Assembly: GCF_037975245.1 (NCBI RefSeq)
Contig: NC_092567.1
Coordinates: forward strand, 2,269,714 to 2,333,713
Origin: Apostichopus japonicus
Taxonomy: Eukaryota > Echinodermata > Holothuroidea > Aspidochirotida > Stichopodidae
DNA length: 64,000 nt
Direction of reading: 5' to 3'
In this document: positions 13,211 to 24,690 of the stretch, piece by piece
Position numbering within the stretch: the stretch's first letter is position 1
Layout: the number at the start of each line of letters is the position of its first letter
Position numbers and translations under genes: made by a program
Notes under the pieces: model-generated
Database searches by the model: none
Seen by the model: the letters and a program-made list of their open reading frames with translations, nothing else
Told to the model about the DNA's origin: nothing

Positions 13211-14839
13211 TTTGTGATGGCAGCGCAGATGTTGACTGCTCGAGCGTACGTTGTTGTCGATCATACGGCCAGAATTAGTTGGCCCCAAAATGGTGCCATG
13301 ATGTCACGTGATCGAAAATTCCGGGACCCGAGTTGTCGCAACTCTCTCTATATAAGGCTCTGGACACTATCAGAGCCGTATATAGAGAGAGTTTGGCCAA
13401 CTGGCGATTTGTGACGTCACACGCAAACCATGGGCATCAAAATAGGTCCAGTTGTCGTTACCAGTTGCGCGAAACACGAAAAACACCACACACAATATAT
13501 AGCAGCTTTGCTCGTTGCGAACAAACGAAGCGACTCAGAATGTCAGATTTTGACAGGCATACGAGGAACAAAATGGATATCAGGTAATGAATTAGAGTAT
13601 GCGTTAGTTAGTGACATTTACGTTTATCTTCACACCTGAAATGCATAGAAAACTAGCTGAAAACCTGTCATTACACTTGTTTTATTTTACGCCTCATACT
13701 ACTAGTCCTACTTTAGTCATACAAACGAAAAGCACACATCACAGTCCTGGCTAGGCTAGATTACAGACGCACAACTATAGCATCAGGCCTATATTAATAG
13801 ATCCTTCAATTAAATAAAGTAGGCCTACACATAAAATGACAATTTATGCTTCACTGATCTTTTCAGGTTTGCCAAAAAGTAGTTGTACCAGAGGTCATTG
13901 TATTAAACTCCAGAAGTTACATAGTAGGATTAATATTCGGCATAACTTTTTCTCTTCAGTCTAATACAACTTATACAAGGGTTGTGAATGGATGGAATGG
14001 TTTGCCTGAGAAGGTTGAATTGCAAGTAGTGTGAATGGGTTTAAGAATACTTTGGATGAGTACATTAAGCATTGTACTGTAATTGGGTATGACATTTGAT
14101 GTCCTCGGTTTTATTCCTCTCATATAGCCTTAGGGTCCTTAATGGGGACTTGAATGTCTCTCCTGGTCTTTTTTTCTACTAAACTAAACTATATACTTGA
14201 GTGTAGGAGTTAGCAATAGTTGGGAGTCTGTGGGCAAACCTAAGACTGATATTGTGGTGTTAATTTCACAGGAATGTAGTACTAGGCTATAGTAGGTGCA
14301 ACAGATTGAATGGGTCTGTCGAGAAAAAAAAAACCTGCAACAACTGAATACTGTATGTTGTAGCTTATGTATTATCCATTAGCATATATACTATACGGTC
14401 ATGTCCTTTATAAGGTTTCATGGATCACACTGACATAGTGTGCCTTCTTGTCAGTGTTGTCAACTGAGCACAGGGCTGATGACATCATTCAGTTTGTTAT
14501 TATGCAGAGTGCAGACAGCAAATGGCCATAATGATAATTATTAATTGTTCATACTGCCCTTACTGGCCTTACCTGAACAGTGATGTATAAAAATGCAAGA
14601 AGTCGTTAAGCTTTTCATTTAAGAATCGTTTCAGCCTGTCCTATTTCAAACATATGATTGGCAGGTTTCCACGTTACATAGCTTATCAAAATGGAGCTGT
14701 TCTGTAAAGCAAGAAAATCACACATATGCATGCATACAAACACACTCATATATAACAATTTCTGAATATCTTTTCAGCTGCCCAAAGGTACTGGAATGCA
14801 AGCTCTGTTGGGTGAATTAAAAAACCCTCATTGTACTCT

Positions 14840-15303
14840 TTTATCATGGTCAGCGCAGCTGGAACCAGCAATGATGGTGATGTGGATTTGACAGTACCTA
14901 GACAAGAATTCAATAGCTGCTTTGTGTTGAAGTGGGTTCAACTTGCTCAAGGCCATGACAGGATGACGACTAGACATTAGGATGAATTATCTGTTGCAGA
15001 GCTCTATAAACCAGGCAGTTGTTAAAACATCCATTGGGTGACCCTCACAGTCTACCAGGCACTGCATCGCAGAAGCAAAATGAAGTGTGTGTGATACCTT
15101 CATCTTATGAGAGTGGAATGGTATCAGTGTGGCCTCTGTCAATTTGGCTTCAAGTCTTTGTTTTCTTGAAAGCTGAGAAGATCTTTCAGTGGTTTCACAC
15201 TGACCTCTGTACTTGACAATTCATGTGTATTTGCCAGCTCAGGAGGAAGCCAGATTTTAATTACATTAACCAATGCTGACTTTTTTTTGGACATGTGGTA
15301 CAT
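14840..15303 (-). pseudogene. P-type (THAP9-like) transposase core remnant in B copy 1
   Basis: After the acceptor CACCTCCTTGCAG the minus strand reads MYHMSKKKSALVNVIKIWLP and on to LLSFQENKDLKPN, then a stop. In an overlapping frame it reads KLTEATLIPFHSHKMKVS, HTLHFASAMQCL, LTTAWFIELCNR, a TAA stop near 14987, then the same frame resumes FILMSSRHPVMALSK. The KLTEAx-LxPF-xKMKV block followed by an A-Q/S-type helix is the conserved region of P-element and THAP9 transposases after their GTP-binding insertion. The frameshift and stop show the gene is dead. Known: this region belongs to the RNase H-like catalytic part. Seen here: the motif, its order and the breaks. Confidence 0.6.
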
Positions 15304-17284
15304 CTGCAAGGAGGTGAAGGAAGCAGTTGGAGTTGCATGGATGTGGAATCTTGTTGATAGTCTGGCAGTCTTGTCCACAGATTATCCCAAAGCTTCTCCA
15401 CATTGCCACATTCAGAACTTATTACATTGATAAACTTGAAAATTGCAGGAATCTAACGAAGCACCCATCAAGGGAATTTGTTTGTATAATTATTGAAAGC
15501 TGTGACCTTCTTATGTGACAGACTAATGTGAAATAAAGGGCAGTAGATTACCTTGTAAATGAACCTTGTTATTGTTTGATTGTATCTAATGTTTGCAAAA
15601 TTTTAAGTTGCATGCTACCAATTGAAACATAATTCTTTCTCTATTAATGGGATATAAATACTTCTCCTTAATGGGTGTGGAGACTCCCGCACAAAGAAAC
15701 GTCTCATGCCGGTTATCTGACCTAGTTTCGAATGCGGTGTAACAGAAGTGTTAGACACCACCATTGATCCCAGAAAATACACATACAGCTTGCTACCATC
15801 TGTAAATAGACATTAGTGTACAGTCAATACAAACATCACAGTCAATACCCACAACACAGTGCACATAGCAGCGTGGACATCTCAGGTCTAGATAAAAGAT
15901 AACAAGGTATCAGGTTTCATTACTGTCTGCATTTTGTAGCATCACAAAAAAAACTTCACTTGCAAGCAACGGAAAGTAAACTTTTTCAGAGAGCGGTTTA
16001 GGGCAAGTCTTCAATACCTTTAAATATACTGCATCGGTTGTTGTCACTTGATCATTTGCTTGTGTGTGAGCTAAACAGCTTAAATAATATGTAAAAAAAT
16101 AATACAAACTTTCAAATTGCCAGATATTTACTTGCTCAAAATCATTATCCAATCATGATTTGTTGCTATCCTTGAGTCCATTATTCAGATGATGAGGCAG
16201 ATTCCCTTCAACTCTCCATGATGAAGGTAAAATCTTATATCTTAACCAACTGCCATTGAGTGTCCATTTGAAAGTTTCAAACACACAAGTGCATTGATTA
16301 AAACAAAGACTTTATTGCTGTGGTTGCAGGAACTGGATTTCAGTCTAGTAGTCACTCACCAGGTTTGTCATTATCACAGTCTGCTAACTGTGGCTTTTTA
16401 TGTTAGGAGTTTTTCTTCAGAGCACATGTCACCTTTGATTTGTAAAAAAGTCCTGAAATTCAGGGAGTTAAAATTTACTGTCTAAAGATAATTTAAAAAG
16501 ATTTTTTTTAACTTCAATCATCAATGTGGGTGTCAATTAAGGGAATAAGGAGGTACTGATGCAACTTTGATAAATGATAGTTGACTGCATCCAAATTAAA
16601 CCAAGGCCTAGGCTATACTTTTGAAGAAGAAAAAATTAGGCTGAATTCATGTTAGCCTAAAAAGGCTAGGCCAATGCTGACAATTAACACAAACCAAGAT
16701 CATTTAACCATTTGGGCACTTGTTTATGGCATACTAAAAAGGGTCTATATAATTAGGCCTGTATGTGTACACAACCCACAAGTTGCCAATGAGTATAGAC
16801 CTAGCCTAACTAGTTTAGGACTAGGCTACTTTGTTTTCCTTAGACCTAGTTTAATTGGGCCTTATACTGTGCCATATTATGTAATGTGCTATAACAGTTG
16901 TAGTAATAGAAGGAATGGTCCAGGTCTAACTAAGCCCAGGCTTAACTTATGCTTCGGGCTTAACTAAGGATTAGGGCTTTACGTGATGCCTAGAGGCTAG
17001 CCCACCCTTTTACATTAAACTAAAAGTGATACTTTTTTAGGCTAGGCATAGCCTAGGCATACAATAACTAGGAATTAGGATAACTATATGTGCGACTGAA
17101 ACTGCCATGCCTATGATTAGGAGAGCTGGCATAATGAAATCGAATTTGTGGATCGTAAAACGAGAGAGAATAGCCATGCATGTAATTACAGAAACCAGTC
17201 TGAACGTAAAATTCTCGCATTGCTTGTACATTACTCGTATTACACTAGGGCCTATGGCTAGTATGGGCCTAGGCTACACAGACT

Positions 17285-17395
17285 TTTTTTCATTAGATCT
17301 CCATCTTGTTCTTTCTACTTCCAAAAAATTCCTCTTTTTTATGGTCAGTCGGATAATCAAACAACAATATCCATGTTTTGACCGATTGCAGCATC
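17285..17395 (-). pseudogene. decayed THAP exon of transposon B copy 1
   Basis: Minus-strand frames give GCCNRSKHGY in one frame and, after a shift, a DYPTDHKK-like stretch followed by Trp-containing remnants. In copy 2 the corresponding piece reads LFDFPTDHKRGIFWK before a stop. CNR near the N-terminus followed by FPTD and a Trp is the layout of a THAP domain, as in the intact exon at 13058-13210. The reading frame is broken in both copies. Confidence 0.5.
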
Positions 17396-17897
17396 CCCAG
17401 CACCATTTCTTTCATAATTTCGTACTTTTTTCGTTTACACAAACGATAGTCTATACACTGTGAGTATGCGTGTCGTCTGCTATAAAGTTTTCAAGTGGAC
17501 CTATTTTACCACCCTGTGTGGGCGTTTTCCCTCTCGACCAATCCAAATCGGTTACATGGTTGGCCAAACTCTCTCTATATACGGCTCTGGACACTATCTA
17601 AGCGGAGCGCCACCACTGGTTGGCGCGTAGCGTACAGAAAATTTTTGAGTAAAGATACTCCCTAGATCGCCGGAAATGACCCTTTCCGGGCCTGGCTAAT
17701 TTGCAAATTACACCAACAAAATGTGACAAATGTCAATAAGTAGATGAGAGCGCAATAAAAAAGTCAAAAATCACGAATAAGTAAAAAGTGGTAAAGAGCT
17801 GAAAAAGGCGCCAGCAGTCCATTTGAGTCCGTCAGGGGGGGGGGCATCCGCCCCCCTGACCATATGGACGCTCCGCCACTGCGCGGCGGGGGTGCAG

Positions 17898-18935
17898 GCC
17901 CTAATTCGCCATTACTAATGTAAAAGAGAGTTTTGACATAATTGGACCTCCATGCTTTTTATACATCTACATGAGACATGTCGTTGTTTACATTAGCATC
18001 CCGCGGTATACTGCGCAATTTGAACGGACCGTACGGTACATGATGGCATGCGATGTAATAACCGATACTTGCTTATATGATATTGACAAGAACACGTTGA
18101 ACGCGCGCTTAGTGCGCCCAAATTTTGGTTATTTTTTCAGGCAAGTCGGACAGTTTTGAGGCTTTTCATCCTGGAACGCCATTTTCATGCTCACTGATAT
18201 GATGTTATATCTGCTGTTTGCGTTACAAATTCGAACAGGCGCGTAGCGAGGAATTTGCCAAGGGAGAGGCGAAGCCTGTAGGCAAATTATCTAAGCGTAG
18301 CGCCACCATAGGTTGGCGCGAAGCGTACAAGCAAATTTTGGCCGAAAATGTCTCCCAGATCGCTGGAAATGACACTTCCCAGGCCTTGTTAGTTGCCTCT
18401 AAGCACTTTCTATTTTGAAATTACTTAGCGATATCATTTAAAAAAAATGCTGAATGGGGGGGGGCGGGCGGTCGCCCCCATCCCAAAATGCGTCATGTTC
18501 CCCGACGACACGGTCGAGTTCGAGACCAGCCACAGTTGGTTTCATAGCACAATTCTACACACGCGTTATGATAGACCATATATAGTATATATATAGATCA
18601 TTAGTGAGAGAGGAAAATGGAAACGTCAAAAAATGGAGTTGTCGGTGTGAGGGTAGGGTGAGTCACACTTTTACGAAATCATTGATCCGTCACTGGCTAC
18701 CCTTCAGCGCTGTAATGATGTCACTGTTCTTCTTTCTCTTCCCGGTGTCTTCGCGTTTTGCTTTTACTCCCTCTTTTTCTCCTTTTTCTCTCTTTCTTCT
18801 TTTTCTTTTCCCTTCCTTCCTCTCCTCCTCCTCTTTTTTTCCCTCTTTTTTCCTTTTTTCTTCTCTTTTTTTCTCTTCTCTTTTTCTTACCCGGGGGGCG
18901 CGCGCCCCAAACGCCCCCCCCTGGATACGCACCTG
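17898..18935 (+). repeat. approximately 1.04-kb repeat D/E, copy 1
   Basis: Matches 47454-48535 almost along its whole length. Its right portion (from 18237) starts CAGGCGCGTAGCGAGG and ends CCTGGATACGCACCTG, so the right half is itself a TIR element nested in D. It contains the shared core (18287-18395), a G-run and a long CT tract. No target duplication is visible for the right half; both copies share the same left flank. No gene supported: the open frames over the CT tract are low complexity. Confidence 0.7.
18750..18893 (+). repeat. polypyrimidine (CT-rich) tract
   Basis: About 140 bp almost exclusively C and T on the plus strand, embedded in repeat D/E. The same tract recurs in the other copy at about 48358-48486. 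Long homopurine-homopyrimidine DNA can form triplex structures. It creates spurious open frames on both strands. Confidence 0.8.
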
Positions 18936-21406
18936 TAACTACACGACTTTTTTCATCCCTCCCCACTCAACCACCTTTGTAATTAATTCCATTCCATGTC
19001 AATGCTGGATTATTTAGCTAAATCTTTGCACCAGCAAAGAGAGTTTAAGGCAATCAAACGATGTTTTGTCTTTCACGTACCTTGTAATTGCTCAAATCAA
19101 AATACTATGTCGACATTTAACCAATAATTGTAATAGTTAATTCATGTAGCCCCCCCCCCCTTTTTCTCCCGTTTTACTTATTACCATCCTCATCAAGAAA
19201 AGTTTATTTTTTGAGAAAAAATAGTTGAAATTTGCATAAGAAAGAAATCTTGATTTCGAGAAATGCAATGGCAAATTTCGAGAGAAACGTACAAGTTTGA
19301 GATAAAACGCTAATATTTTTAGTTGAGAAGTCAACATTTCAATAGTTTAAATTTAAAACAAAAAGAAATCGACATTTTACACGAAGGGAATTAAAGAGGT
19401 CGAAATCAATCGAAGAGGTTCTAAATTTTAGAAAAAGTAGTTTAATGTTGAGAATTTCGGTTATATTACAGATTGCAATTTTAAGACAAATTTGATTTTC
19501 AAGAAAAGGGTTTCAATTTTGAAAAAGGGTTGAAATTCCCAGAAATATTCAAAACTTTCGGGATAAAATAATTAAAATTTTGATATGGAAATTTTGAAAT
19601 TTTTCAGTGTTCCATGTGGGTCACAATAATGACAAAATGTGTATTGTTTACTTAATTGGGATGCCCCCGACCCCCTCCCCAACCAATTCATTTTTTGCTC
19701 CCTTCCTACGCCAATCAAGTGATTTGTCACATGTCTACATAGATATGGGGAAGGGTGTAGAACATAAAGGAGGAGGTACATCTTGTGGCTAATTTGTGTA
19801 TATTTCTGATTAAGTGCATGAGCGGTAAGTTTGCCTCTCCAATCCTGAAAACGGATCGACTCTCCTGTATGGTTTAGAACCCAGTAACGTGGGTTCACAT
19901 TCCAAAATTCTCCCGATCAATTTAGGAAGGGGAACGAACATTTATGGTCAGACTATATGTGGATCCGAAAGTTTTGATGTTGTTGCTGTGGAGTAGTCGT
20001 TGAATGCAATTCCATGTACGGGGTTGTGGGAGTCCTCCGACTGAAACAATTCTGGGGCATAATTAGACTATAATTTTTGTCTAAACTTAAATTAAGGTTG
20101 TGCTAAAAAATACTAGTGTGAAGTTTAAGAACTGAACTGACCGATGTTAAAATCACTATTGTATAATTGCATAAAAAAAAATCAGAAAATGCAGTCTTGC
20201 TCGCATCCAGCTATTCTGTAAATAGCCGTTGGGTGGACATGTTGCCAAACCAGTATATTATTCCTATATACAATAATGCCTGACAAAGAGGTACACATTA
20301 TTGCATGTTACCTTCATGTAGCCATGTAACTGATTTTAATGGCAGATGCATTGGTTATCTACTACTTGAAATCGGTTTGCAGGACTAGGAGAATGGGACC
20401 CCTTCTCAACCCCCATTTTAATATAGGATTTCAAGGGGGGGGGGGGAGCAAATCTCAACTGACTTAGGTAGGTCCTACACTATTATGGAAAGGCTAGAGA
20501 ATTTAAAAATGGCGGAGGTGTGGTCGTTGGCTTGTTGAAGGCAAATCTCAGTAGCCCCGTCTCCTGAATTCTTTTTGAAAATTGATGTTAACTGGTGCAC
20601 CCCGAGGCATAATTAGACCACCAATTAGGTCTTAAATTGGCTCCATACACCATGCACTTTTAACTATGAACAATGTTTTTGTAAAGTCGTAAGGGGAGGG
20701 GGAGGGGTGTACACTCGTAGCAGTGGCCTTCTTCTCAGCTGAATGTAACATTGCCCCCCTCCCACCCCTCCCCGACTTCTATCCAAGTGTATAATTTAGA
20801 AATTTTCTGATTAATGTTGAAATACCAAAATACTTTCATCTCGTCATTTCAAAAGTCTTTAGAAATGATAAAATATTGACTTCTTTGTGAGCTCGTAGTA
20901 AACAATATCCTGAAAAGTGCCAAACATGTCTAATTTTCATGCTGTCTTGGTGACACTTGTAGTGACGAAATACTATCACGATAGATTTCGCTAGGCGGTA
21001 GTACGCGTTTTTCTTTGGAACTTACACTAGCCCCTTATCTTTGCTTTACTGGAATGGTCAAGACCATCAAAATATTTTCATTATTTGCATATTGCGTTTT
21101 TATTATATATTTAGTGCCGGACCCCTTTTATATTTGGACTTCGGAAGATCTGTTGTGAATAGTCAAGATGCCGTCCAAATTGTAATTTGGTGAGTTGCAG
21201 TGTAATAACTAAGTATTGTTTTGTCTTTTCCATAAGACTTTTACGCTACGACCCATAACACGTATACACTTCAAGCGGCTATAGAAGATTCTATGAACGC
21301 AAAATTACCAGAAAATTATCGAGGTGCAAAATGATGAATTGACATTTCGCAGCATAATGTTGAAGACCTCACTCCTAGATACAAGGAATTTGCCATTTTG
21401 TTGTAA
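18936..21406. other. no gene seen
   Basis: Non-coding sequence with poly-C and poly-G runs (about 19150 and 20438). It includes a stretch of repeated AAATTTTGA-like words (19200-19600) that reads as AT-rich low complexity. No paired splice sites with open frame, no TIRs found. Confidence 0.4.
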
Positions 21407-21414
21407 ATTGCTAT

Positions 21415-23179
21415 CAGTGGCGTAGCCAGGATTTTTTCAGTGGGGGGGGGGGGCGCTGGGGGGCTTGAACATTTTCTGGGGGGCTTGACCATTTTTTTGT
21501 TACTATCTAAGCGGAGCGCCACTATGAGTTGGCGCGCAGCGTACCGTAAATTTTTAGCTAAAAGGGCCTCCCAGATCGTTGGAAATGACACTTCCCAGGC
21601 CTTCTTAGGTGCTCTAAAGTTTTCTCAACATCCTTTATTTTGAGATCCCATGTTATGATATGGTCATCAAAGAGTTTAGTGAAATAGAAAAAAAAACAAT
21701 CTGGTAAGTTACTTTGAAATATCATGACAAATCTTTTGTGAGTTTGACACCGGCATTGACAGTTTTCGACAAATCTGAAAATTGCGTGTGGAAAATAAAG
21801 AAAGATTGACTGGGCTTTCAGCCAAGTAACATACTGAAATGACCGAACTAGATTGCGTCTAAAATATTATTTGGGTGATAGACTGATTGGCCGGCAGTGG
21901 CGGAGCTAGGGGTATTGGTCGGGGGGGGGGGGCGAGAATGGCCTATAGGGGGGCTTTCGACACTATCTAAGCGGAGCGCCACCACAGGTTGGCGCGGAGC
22001 GTACAGATTTTTTTTGAGTAAAGATTTTCCCTAGATTGCCGGAAATGACTCTTTCCGGGCCTTGCTAATTGGAGGTAAACGAAGAATAAATATGTGTCAT
22101 CGACATTTGTGACAAGTGGAAGTTTATATGGGTGTTGAAAGTACATGCGCTTCATCACAATCCCCGTGGTATCTTTGTGAGTGCTCATGTTTTCGAAAAA
22201 AATAGATCGAAAACCCCGTACAGTTCTTGGAAAGAGTTTCGTACAACAGAATTAAGTGCCGATAAATTAAATACCGCCGTACGTTAGAGCATTTTGTCAG
22301 TAAACTACACCAACAAAATGTGACAAATGTCAATAGGTAGATGAGAGTGAAATAAAAAAGTCAATAATCGCGAAGTAAAACATGTTTAAAAAGCTGAAAA
22401 GGGCGCCAGCAGTCCATTCGAGTCCGTCGGGGGGGGGGGGGGGGTAGTTCTCAATGATAGTGTTGCCTCCTTTCTTGAAAATTTGGTTGTTAGTGGTTTT
22501 AAGAGCATCAGGGTACGTCCCAGAAGTGAAAACCAGATTGAAAATGTAACAGGGTATTGAGGCAATGACGCGAGCAATGATGTGAGAAACATGTGTATGA
22601 TGTCAGCATTTTTTACCTATTAACATCTTCTTTGGCATTCAAGTACCTGGAGACTACCTTTCTATAAGGGTATAGTATTGCTCACTAGCTTGTTTGATCA
22701 GTTAATGCGCACTGGTTACAAGATAATGATAGGCTGTTTGTATTAGTATTTATTTGCATGTTAGGGATTATGGATATTTAAAAAAAAGAGTGACAAAGGC
22801 AAAGTTTGCCCGAACAGTCGAACACACAGATTCAGTAGTAAACATTATGTGTTCTGTAGTCTTGTAGAGCAAGAATTATATTATTCGACGGTCGTTAACA
22901 TGCGTTTTCAGTACAGTGCGACTACTGTAGACTTCTCGGCCTATGAGCTATGTCACGTCAGGTTTTCAGCAACTATAGCCTACTGCCGGTCCGTGGTCGA
23001 AGGGTCGTTCATGAGTGGTCATCATGGAGATTCGAGACCATTCAGACCAATGATATATTTTTTTTCGCACATGTAATTTTTTTTCGACACCCAAAATCCC
23101 AGTGGGGGGGGGGCGACTGGGGGGCGACGAGCTTTCATGGGGGGCTGTCGCCCTCACGCCCCCCGTAGCTACGCCACTG
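21415..23179 (+). mobile_element. TIR element with 8-bp duplication, carrying a nested family H copy
   Basis: Starts CAGTGGCGTAGCCAGG and ends GTAGCTACGCCACTG, with ATTGCTAT duplicated at 21407-21414 and 23180-23187. It contains one shared core at about 21505-21610 and a nested family H copy from 21895. No transposase sequence found, so it is non-autonomous. The TIR type and octamer duplication suggest hAT- or P-type mobilisation. Confidence 0.85.
21895..22443 (+). mobile_element. family H element, unsplit but right-truncated
   Basis: Starts CAGTGGCGGAGCTAGG and runs through GACACTAT (21959-21966) into the shared core. It then matches 17598-17840 as far as GAGTCCGTC and its G-run, where homology stops without the GCTCCGCCACTG end. 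It is the empty-site relative that proves the two insertions in the copy at 10853-17881. Confidence 0.75.
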
Positions 23180-23221
23180 ATTGCTATTATTTGAATTGGA
23201 AGATTGGAAGATTGGAAGATG

Positions 23222-23469
23222 TGGAGTGTTAGCTCAGTGGTTAACACCGGTGCCTTTCAATCATAAGGTCCCCGGTTCGAGTCACTCCCAGATTAATGTA
23301 TGTCGTCCAGTTACAGGGTTGTTGACAATTAACAATTCATAATCATGGACGTTAAATATGAATGTGAGAGACTGACTTCGGTCAGCTTGCGGCTTTGATA
23401 AGCCAATTAGGCTTCTTCGCGAGTTCCTGCTTGCAGGAGGATCTAATATACATACATACATACATACAA
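23222..23469 (+). mobile_element. tRNA-derived SINE
   Basis: A tRNA-like head has an A box (TAGCTCAGTGG, 23230-23240) and a B box (GGTTCGAGTCA, 23274-23284), the internal RNA polymerase III promoter. A non-tRNA body follows (GGCTTCTTCGCGAGTTCC and a short inverted repeat CTGC/GCAG), then a short-period CATA tail at about 23449-23469. A possible duplication AAGATTG flanks it, but the left side lies in GAAGATTG repeats and is uncertain. The head does not fold as a proper tRNA: the T stem does not pair and the anticodon loop is oversized. So it is not a tRNA gene. Confidence 0.7.
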
Positions 23470-24106
23470 GATTGATCATTTATCTGAAAAAGAGGGGTAT
23501 TTCCCTCGTGGCCAATGAAACGACTTGAACAAGTCTCATCTTCAAAATCTAAACAAACCAACGACACAGTGTAAAGCAGCGTTTGAAGAACGGTTGTACA
23601 ACTTGTACTTCTCTGTTTGTTTAACGTGATTCCCTGAAGCTGCAGTACTGGCTTACTAATATGAAGATATTGCAATATATTCCAGATGGTGATACTGAAA
23701 GAAACAGACTAAGTATATTGCAATTGCCAAAGAAGAAATGTATGTCGTGTTTTCCTTTCATATTGTTAGGCTATGTACCTACAAGGACAGGGACATCATA
23801 ACGTTGAAGTTATGGCTTAGGCCTAGGTCTTCTTTAGTCATATAAGAAAAGTGCAGCCTAACGATGGCCTAGTCCAATGGTTTTAATGACAACATTCAAA
23901 AGTTCGCAATGCCAGCATAAAGCGTGTCCTAGGATCAGCACAATGTAGGACTAGCTGAAATATGGTGATGCTAGCCTGTTAGTTGGTTACAAGTTGAAGG
24001 AGAGGGTTTCCTCCCTCAGAATACTGATCACATTAGTTTATTGAGGAAGTGTTCTACATTTGCGAGATCATCCAACTACTGTATCTGAAAGGTTTTATTC
24101 AACAAA

Positions 24107-24388
24107 GTGGCTAAATATTCTTACGACTAGTTGTAACAATAATACCCTTTTGCGCATGCACAGTTGCTATTTTTACGACTAGGAGTACTTTTTTTACGAC
24201 CAGGAGAAACAATAATTTCCGGTTAGGGTTAGGTTTAGGGTAAGGGTTGGATTGAGTGTTAGAGTTAGGGTTAGGGTTACCCCTACTACATGCGCAGTTG
24301 CTTTATTTACTTTTAATTCGCATGCATTCGCCGATGTTGTAAGAATAGTTTATAAATAATTGTTACGACTAGTCGTAAGAATAGCCAC
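24107..24388. mobile_element. inverted-repeat MITE containing telomere-like repeats
   Basis: The left end GTGGCTAAATATTCTTACGA and the right end TCGTAAGAATAGCCAC form an inverted repeat, followed inward by ACTAG and TTGTAACAAT. The centre holds degenerate TTAGGG repeats (24221-24279) and two GCGCATGC/ATGCGC words. No target duplication was identified with confidence. Confidence 0.6.
24221..24279 (+). repeat. interstitial TTAGGG-like repeat
   Basis: About nine degenerate units including GGTTAGGGTTAGG and GTTAGGGTTAGGGTTA. They lie wholly inside the MITE, so they were probably carried by it rather than marking a chromosome fusion. Confidence 0.75.
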
Positions 24389-24482
24389 GGCCTTTATTCA
24401 AACTATGTAGTCATAAAAACCTACTCTTAAAGTACTCTGGAGTTGTTTCCTCTCCTGGTATATTGTAGATTTAAGTACTAAC

Positions 24483-24690
24483 CTGCCAGTGAGTAAAGGT
24501 CAAATGAAGTGCAAGGTTTTCCAGAGATTGAGATTCAATATCCCATATCATATACAAACATTTTTGTAGTTTGTCACCCATAATACTGCAGTGCTTTAGA
24601 CTTCCCTTGCTGGTCAAAGACAACCCATTATTGGAACATATCCAGAATTTCCAGGGTTTGTGCTGGTAATGCTCAGTTCCTATTGACGTA
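24483..24690 (-). CDS. possible LRR-type exon, weak
   Basis: A minus-strand open stretch ends at a plausible donor (CTGGCAG/GTTAGT). It reads SLTSKGSLKHCSIMGDKLQK and later SQSLENLALHLTFTHWQ. The leucine spacing at the end resembles the ends of LRR exons (compare CTSLKEL at 6930-7138). The acceptor is not certain; the start given is only the extent of the open frame. It may be an exon or remnant of another receptor gene, or chance. Confidence 0.3.

Larger units (their letters stand above)
10920..13362 (-). mobile_element. P-like DNA transposon A with THAP exon, non-autonomous
   Basis: Perfect 32-bp terminal inverted repeats start CAGAGCCTTATATAGAGAGA. The element is flanked by GACACTAT at 10912-10919 and 13363-13370. 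At 2443 bp it is too short for a complete transposase. Its coding direction is minus, shown by the THAP first exon near the right end. The 8-bp duplication, approximately 31-bp TIRs and a THAP DNA-binding domain are together the hallmarks of the P superfamily. No catalytic-core sequence was found in it. A hAT-like MITE occupies 12329-12985. A TIR starting CAGAG would also suit hAT; the THAP exon decides for P. Confidence 0.8.
13371..17589 (-). mobile_element. P-like DNA transposon B, copy 1
   Basis: Inverted ends start CAGAGCCGTATATAGAGAGA and extend about 31 bp. The element is flanked by GACACTAT at 13363-13370 and 17590-17597, and its left duplication is shared with transposon A. The coding direction is minus: a decayed THAP exon lies near the right end and a P-transposase core segment near 14.84-15.30 kb. 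The 4219-bp length could once have held a full gene. A nearly identical copy lies at 36851-47009. At 13971 it contains the unoccupied site of the 5.9-kb insertion found in copy 2. Confidence 0.85.
10853..17881 (+). mobile_element. family H TIR element, split by two P-like transposons
   Basis: The ends are CAGTGGCGGAAC on the left and GCTCCGCCACTG on the right, flanked by perfect 8-bp duplications CGCGGCGG (10845-10852 and 17882-17889). The element's own sequence is only 10853-10919 and 17598-17881, about 350 bp; the rest is inserted DNA. An unsplit relative begins at 21895 and runs through GACACTAT at 21959-21966 into CTAAGCGG without interruption. The right part carries the shared core and a G-run/C-run hairpin near 17835-17858. 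No coding capacity, so it is a MITE. The CAG start with an 8-bp duplication fits hAT- or P-type families. Confidence 0.85.

Noticed and set aside
15019-15216. 65-codon frame conserved exactly at 44445-44642
   Set aside because: Identity is due to the two copies of transposon B; the coding signal (P transposase) is on the opposite strand.
16674-16967. 97-codon plus-strand frame in transposon B
   Set aside because: Opposite to the transposase strand and containing AGGCCTAG-type repeats; no evidence of coding.
18287-18418. Recurring peptide SKRSATIGWR-AYK as a possible conserved gene
   Set aside because: It is the plus-strand reading of the shared non-coding core. The other strand is equally open and flanks are non-coding, so conservation reflects repeat copying.
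18604-19017. 137-codon open frame, and overlapping Lys/Glu/Arg-rich frames on the other strand
   Set aside because: They span the polypyrimidine tract and repeat D/E; low complexity, no start context or splice support.
23221-23290. tRNA gene
   Set aside because: A and B boxes are present but the T stem does not pair and the anticodon loop is wrong; the following body and tail identify a SINE.
24221-24279. Chromosome-fusion or telomere scar
   Set aside because: The TTAGGG-like repeats lie entirely within a MITE's inverted ends.
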